Shown here piece after piece: positions 61,350 through 64,000 of a stretch of 64,000 nucleotides of DNA. The position numbers and the translations under genes were made by a program. The DNA is from Flavobacteriales bacterium UBA6693. GTDB lineage: Bacteria; Bacteroidota; Bacteroidia; Flavobacteriales; Weeksellaceae. How positions within the stretch are numbered: the stretch's first letter is position 1; each line of letters starts with the position of its first letter. The DNA is taken from assembly GCA_002454815.1 (NCBI GenBank), contig DKJL01000017.1, positions 1 to 64,000 on the forward strand, written 5' to 3'. The notes beneath the pieces were generated by a model. That model saw only the letters and a program-made list of their open reading frames with translations. It was not told where the DNA came from and ran no database searches.

Positions 61350-63275
61350 ATGCTTTCTGTTCAAAATTTAGGTCTTCATCATTCCGGTAATTATCTTTTT
61401 CAAAACGTAAATTTCACCATCAAACGCGATGATAAAATCGGCTTGGTCGGTAAAAATGGGGCCGGTAAATCTACCTTGCTCAAAATGATGACCGGAGAAA
61501 TCAACTTTTATGAAGGCAGCATTGTGCCGGAGGGCAATATTACCATCGGTTTTCTGAAGCAGGATCTGGATTTCGTTAAGGGACGCACCGTCTGGAATGA
61601 AACGCTGCAGGCTTTCGAGCAAATTAATGCCATGAAAAATGATTTGGATGACGTTAATGAGCAGCTGGCCACCCGAACGGATTACGAAAGCGATTATTAT
61701 GAGAATTTAATCCACCGCATGACGGAACTTAATGACCTGCTCATGCACCACGACGCTTACAATCTGGAAGGGGACGTCGAAAAAGTTTTGCTGGGTCTGG
61801 GTTTTAAGGCGGATGATTTTCATAAAATCACTGATGAGTTTTCCGGCGGCTGGCGCATGCGCATTGAATTGGCCAAACTCCTTTTGCAGAAAAACGATTT
61901 AATGTTACTCGATGAGCCGACCAACCACCTGGATATGGAATCCATTATTTGGCTGGAAGCTTTCCTGAAAGATTATCCCGGCGCGATCGTTCTCGTCAGT
62001 CACGACAAACAGTTTATGACTTCCGTTTGTAACAGGACTTTCGACATCAACAATAAAAAAGTTGACGATTACAAAGCTAACTACACCAAATATCTGGAAC
62101 TGAGTAAAGAGCGCAAAGAAAAACTTACCCAAGCCAAGAAGAATCAGGACGCAGAAATCAAGCAGATGGAAGACAACATCAACCGCTTCCGCGCCTCGGC
62201 AACCAAAGCTTCGTTTGCGCAGTCCTTGATTAAAAAACTGGATAAAATTGATCGTATCGAGATTGATAACGATGATGTCTCTAAATTTAATATCCGTTTC
62301 GTGCAGTCGGTGGTGCCTGGTAAAGTGGTTTTTGAAGCCAAGAATCTTGGTAAAGCGTACGGCAAAAAACAGGTTTTTGATGAAGTGGATTTCTTTATCG
62401 AACGCGGCGACCGTATCGCGCTTTTAGGACAAAACGGACAGGGAAAAACAACCTTGGCAAAAATACTTTCCGGTGAAATTAAAGATTACACCGGCGAATG
62501 GAATTTGGGCCATAACGTGAATATCGGGTACTTCGCTCAAAATCAGGAAGAAGTGCTGACGCCGAACAAAACCGTGCTGGAAGAGGCGGAAGACGCGGCC
62601 ACCGAAGAAACGCGTCCGCGGGTCCGGGATCTTTTGGGAAGTTTCCTTTTCCAAGGTGAAGATGTACAGAAGAAAACTAAAGTGCTTTCTGGTGGGGAAC
62701 GAAACCGCCTGGCTTTGTGCAAGCTTTTGTTGCGCCCGTTCAACACGCTGATTATGGATGAGCCTACCAATCACCTGGATATTCAGTCCAAAGAAATTAT
62801 TAAACTTGCGCTGCAGAAATTCGAAGGTACACTGATCGTCATTTCGCACGACCGTGAATTTCTGCAGGGTCTGAGCGACAAAATTTTCGAATTTCGCGAT
62901 GGGCGGATGAAAGAATTTCTGGGCGACATTAATGAATATCTGGAATTCCGGCAGAAAGAGAGCATCAGAGAAGTTTCCGCGGAAAAATCCAAGTTGGCCG
63001 AGCTGCGCAGTGAGCCGGTTGCAGAAAAAGTGGTGGAGAAATTAGTGGAAAAGAAGCCTGAAATTATTAGCAAGGATCAGAAAAATCTGCAGAATAAAAT
63101 TAAAAAAGTAGAGGAAAAAATATCCGGGCTGGAAACGGAAATCGAAACGATGGAAGCGTCATTTACTTCCGAAAATCCATCAGAACAAACTTTGGAAGTC
63201 TACAATTCCAAAAAAGAAAGTTTAGATCTCGCTTTACAGGAATGGGAATATCTGGGCACTCAGCTTGATGCCTGA
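61350..63275 (+). CDS. housekeeping ABC-F ATPase
   Basis: This 641-residue protein has two ABC domains: GKNGAGKST with EFSGGWRMR and LMLLDEPTNHLD, and GQNGQGKTT with VLSGGERNR and TLIMDEPTNHLD. A charged linker lies between. A long C-terminal coiled coil (about 550-641) is typical of the Uup/YheS type. Proteins of this type act in ribosome function rather than antibiotic resistance. The start at 61350 (MLSVQNLGLHH) is chosen because the longer frame reads through the upstream terminator hairpin. It is not close to the cassette ABC-F in sequence. Confidence 0.92.
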   Translation: MLSVQNLGLHHSGNYLFQNVNFTIKRDDKIGLVGKNGAGKSTLLKMMTGEINFYEGSIVPEGNITIGFLKQDLDFVKGRTVWNETLQAFEQINAMKNDLDDVNEQLATRTDYESDYYENLIHRMTELNDLLMHHDAYNLEGDVEKVLLGLGFKADDFHKITDEFSGGWRMRIELAKLLLQKNDLMLLDEPTNHLDMESIIWLEAFLKDYPGAIVLVSHDKQFMTSVCNRTFDINNKKVDDYKANYTKYLELSKERKEKLTQAKKNQDAEIKQMEDNINRFRASATKASFAQSLIKKLDKIDRIEIDNDDVSKFNIRFVQSVVPGKVVFEAKNLGKAYGKKQVFDEVDFFIERGDRIALLGQNGQGKTTLAKILSGEIKDYTGEWNLGHNVNIGYFAQNQEEVLTPNKTVLEEAEDAATEETRPRVRDLLGSFLFQGEDVQKKTKVLSGGERNRLALCKLLLRPFNTLIMDEPTNHLDIQSKEIIKLALQKFEGTLIVISHDREFLQGLSDKIFEFRDGRMKEFLGDINEYLEFRQKESIREVSAEKSKLAELRSEPVAEKVVEKLVEKKPEIISKDQKNLQNKIKKVEEKISGLETEIETMEASFTSENPSEQTLEVYNSKKESLDLALQEWEYLGTQLDA

Positions 63276-63294
63276 TCCTATTATACTTAAAAAT

Positions 63295-63325
63295 AAAAAA
63301 TGCCGCGAATCTGCGGCATTTTTTT
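63295..63325. terminator. bidirectional terminator
   Basis: TGCCGC (63301-63306) and GCGGCA (63313-63318), with A and T runs on the two sides, between the convergent ABC-F and agmatinase genes. Confidence 0.88.
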
Positions 63326-63341
63326 GTCTTGATACTGGCTG

Positions 63342-64000
63342 TTATTGTGCGTCGCGCCCAAGTTCATGGTATGCCAGCATTTTGTAGTACAGCTTGGCGG
63401 CCAGAAAAGCAGTAGGTTTCGGCATCGGCGAATCCATTAATTCAACAATGTCAAAAGCGACGACATTGCATTTTTCAAAAACTTTTCTCAGCAATTCCAG
63501 TGTCGGATACCACTGCAAACCACCTGGTTCGGGCGTTCCGGTAGAAGGCGCAATGGACGGATCGAACGCATCGAGATCGATAGTGATATAAACATTGCCG
63601 GAAACTTTTTCGAGCACATCGTCGATCCAGTGGGGATTTACCGCAATTTGGTGTGCCCAGAAGCACTGCTCTTTATTCACATATTCCATTTCCTCGATAT
63701 CGCAGGAGCGAATGCCTACCTGAACAAGATTATGTTTTTGGCTGGCTTCAAAAACGGCGCACGCGTGATTGGAAGTGCTTCCATGAAAATCCGGACGCAA
63801 ATCGGTATGCGCGTCGAGTTGAAGCACCGTCAGGTCTTGATATTTTTCACCGACAGCGCGGATGGAACCTATGGACACGGAATGTTCGCCACCAAACAAG
63901 GTGAAAAGTTTTTTGTCGTGCGCCAGCAATTCCTTGGTTTTTTTATAAACCGCTTCGGTCATCGCTTCCGGGGAAGAATTTTCGGTGACGGATCCAGCAA
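63342..64000 (-). CDS. speB: agmatinase, 5' end outside the window
   Basis: Agmatinase hydrolyses agmatine to putrescine and urea. The visible 219 residues have the metal motifs FGGEHSVSIG, LQLDAHTDLR and ITIDLDAFDPS. The substrate loop SNHACAVFE and the late TGTPEPGG are as in SpeB. The frame is open to the window edge, so the N-terminus is missing. It may work with the deoxyhypusine synthase-like enzyme at 15458-16432 in polyamine synthesis, but the two are far apart. Confidence 0.9.
   Translation of the reverse strand, partial: AGSVTENSSPEAMTEAVYKKTKELLAHDKKLFTLFGGEHSVSIGSIRAVGEKYQDLTVLQLDAHTDLRPDFHGSTSNHACAVFEASQKHNLVQVGIRSCDIEEMEYVNKEQCFWAHQIAVNPHWIDDVLEKVSGNVYITIDLDAFDPSIAPSTGTPEPGGLQWYPTLELLRKVFEKCNVVAFDIVELMDSPMPKPTAFLAAKLYYKMLAYHELGRDAQ

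Overview
The window looks like the chromosome of a flavobacterium of the Weeksellaceae (Chryseobacterium/Kaistella type). Pointers are two SusC/SusD pairs, proteins with type IX secretion sorting tails, promoters of the TTTG-N20-nATTTTTG kind, few Shine-Dalgarno sequences, the gene order acpP-fabF-rnc-(IPExxxVDY-like)-pyk, and GC-rich intergenic hairpin repeats of a kind I associate with this group. The genus is inferred, not proven.

Region 1 (1-8400) is an AT-rich accessory block and the most unusual part. Six units, with genes almost all on the minus strand, are separated by six 97-147 bp attC-like sites with long imperfect palindromic arms. Each unit starts with GTT plus a private sequence and ends with the reverse complement of that same sequence plus AAC, which is the start/end pairing expected of integron gene cassettes. 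Cargo, from the recombinase side, is an ABC-F ATPase, an ANT(6)-like nucleotidyltransferase, a three-gene cytochrome c-like lipoprotein/DoxX/ChrA operon, and several small unknown or membrane proteins. The array ends at a plain AAC boundary beside a decayed tyrosine recombinase gene (7261 to about 7905). That gene has frameshifts and has lost its first catalytic Arg and the His of HxxR. It shows no IntI-type insertion, so this may be an integron-like system run by a Xer-type recombinase. tRNA-Gln and recA follow.

Region 2 (8.4-20.8 kb) is mostly housekeeping: tRNA-Gln, recA, htpG, a secreted subtilase with a neighbouring lipoprotein that shares its pro-region motif, an alkyltransferase-like protein with an unusual PVQR motif, a deoxyhypusine synthase-like enzyme, an outer membrane protein, arfB, menE and argS.

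Region 3 (20.9-32.9 kb) holds two susCD operons. A decayed rnhB 5' copy and an argS 5' copy lie between them. The intact argS and rnhB flank the whole block, so the region arose by tandem duplication of an argS-susD-susC-rnhB segment.

Region 4 (32.3-53.9 kb) carries core genes: rnhB, yidC, pyrG, radA, an acpH-like gene, a DUF6702-HupE-M1 peptidase group, groESL, pyk, rnc, fabF and acpP, plus a T9SS cargo protein. A candidate small RNA with a tandem TTGTACAA operator lies between groEL and pyk.

Region 5 (53.9-64 kb) has a formimidoylglutamase-like gene, an incomplete phenylacetyl-CoA epoxidase group (paaE, an unknown 85-residue protein, paaA), clpB, a lipoprotein with an apparent one-base frameshift, a terminator-ended leader or small RNA, a housekeeping ABC-F ATPase, and an agmatinase cut by the window edge.
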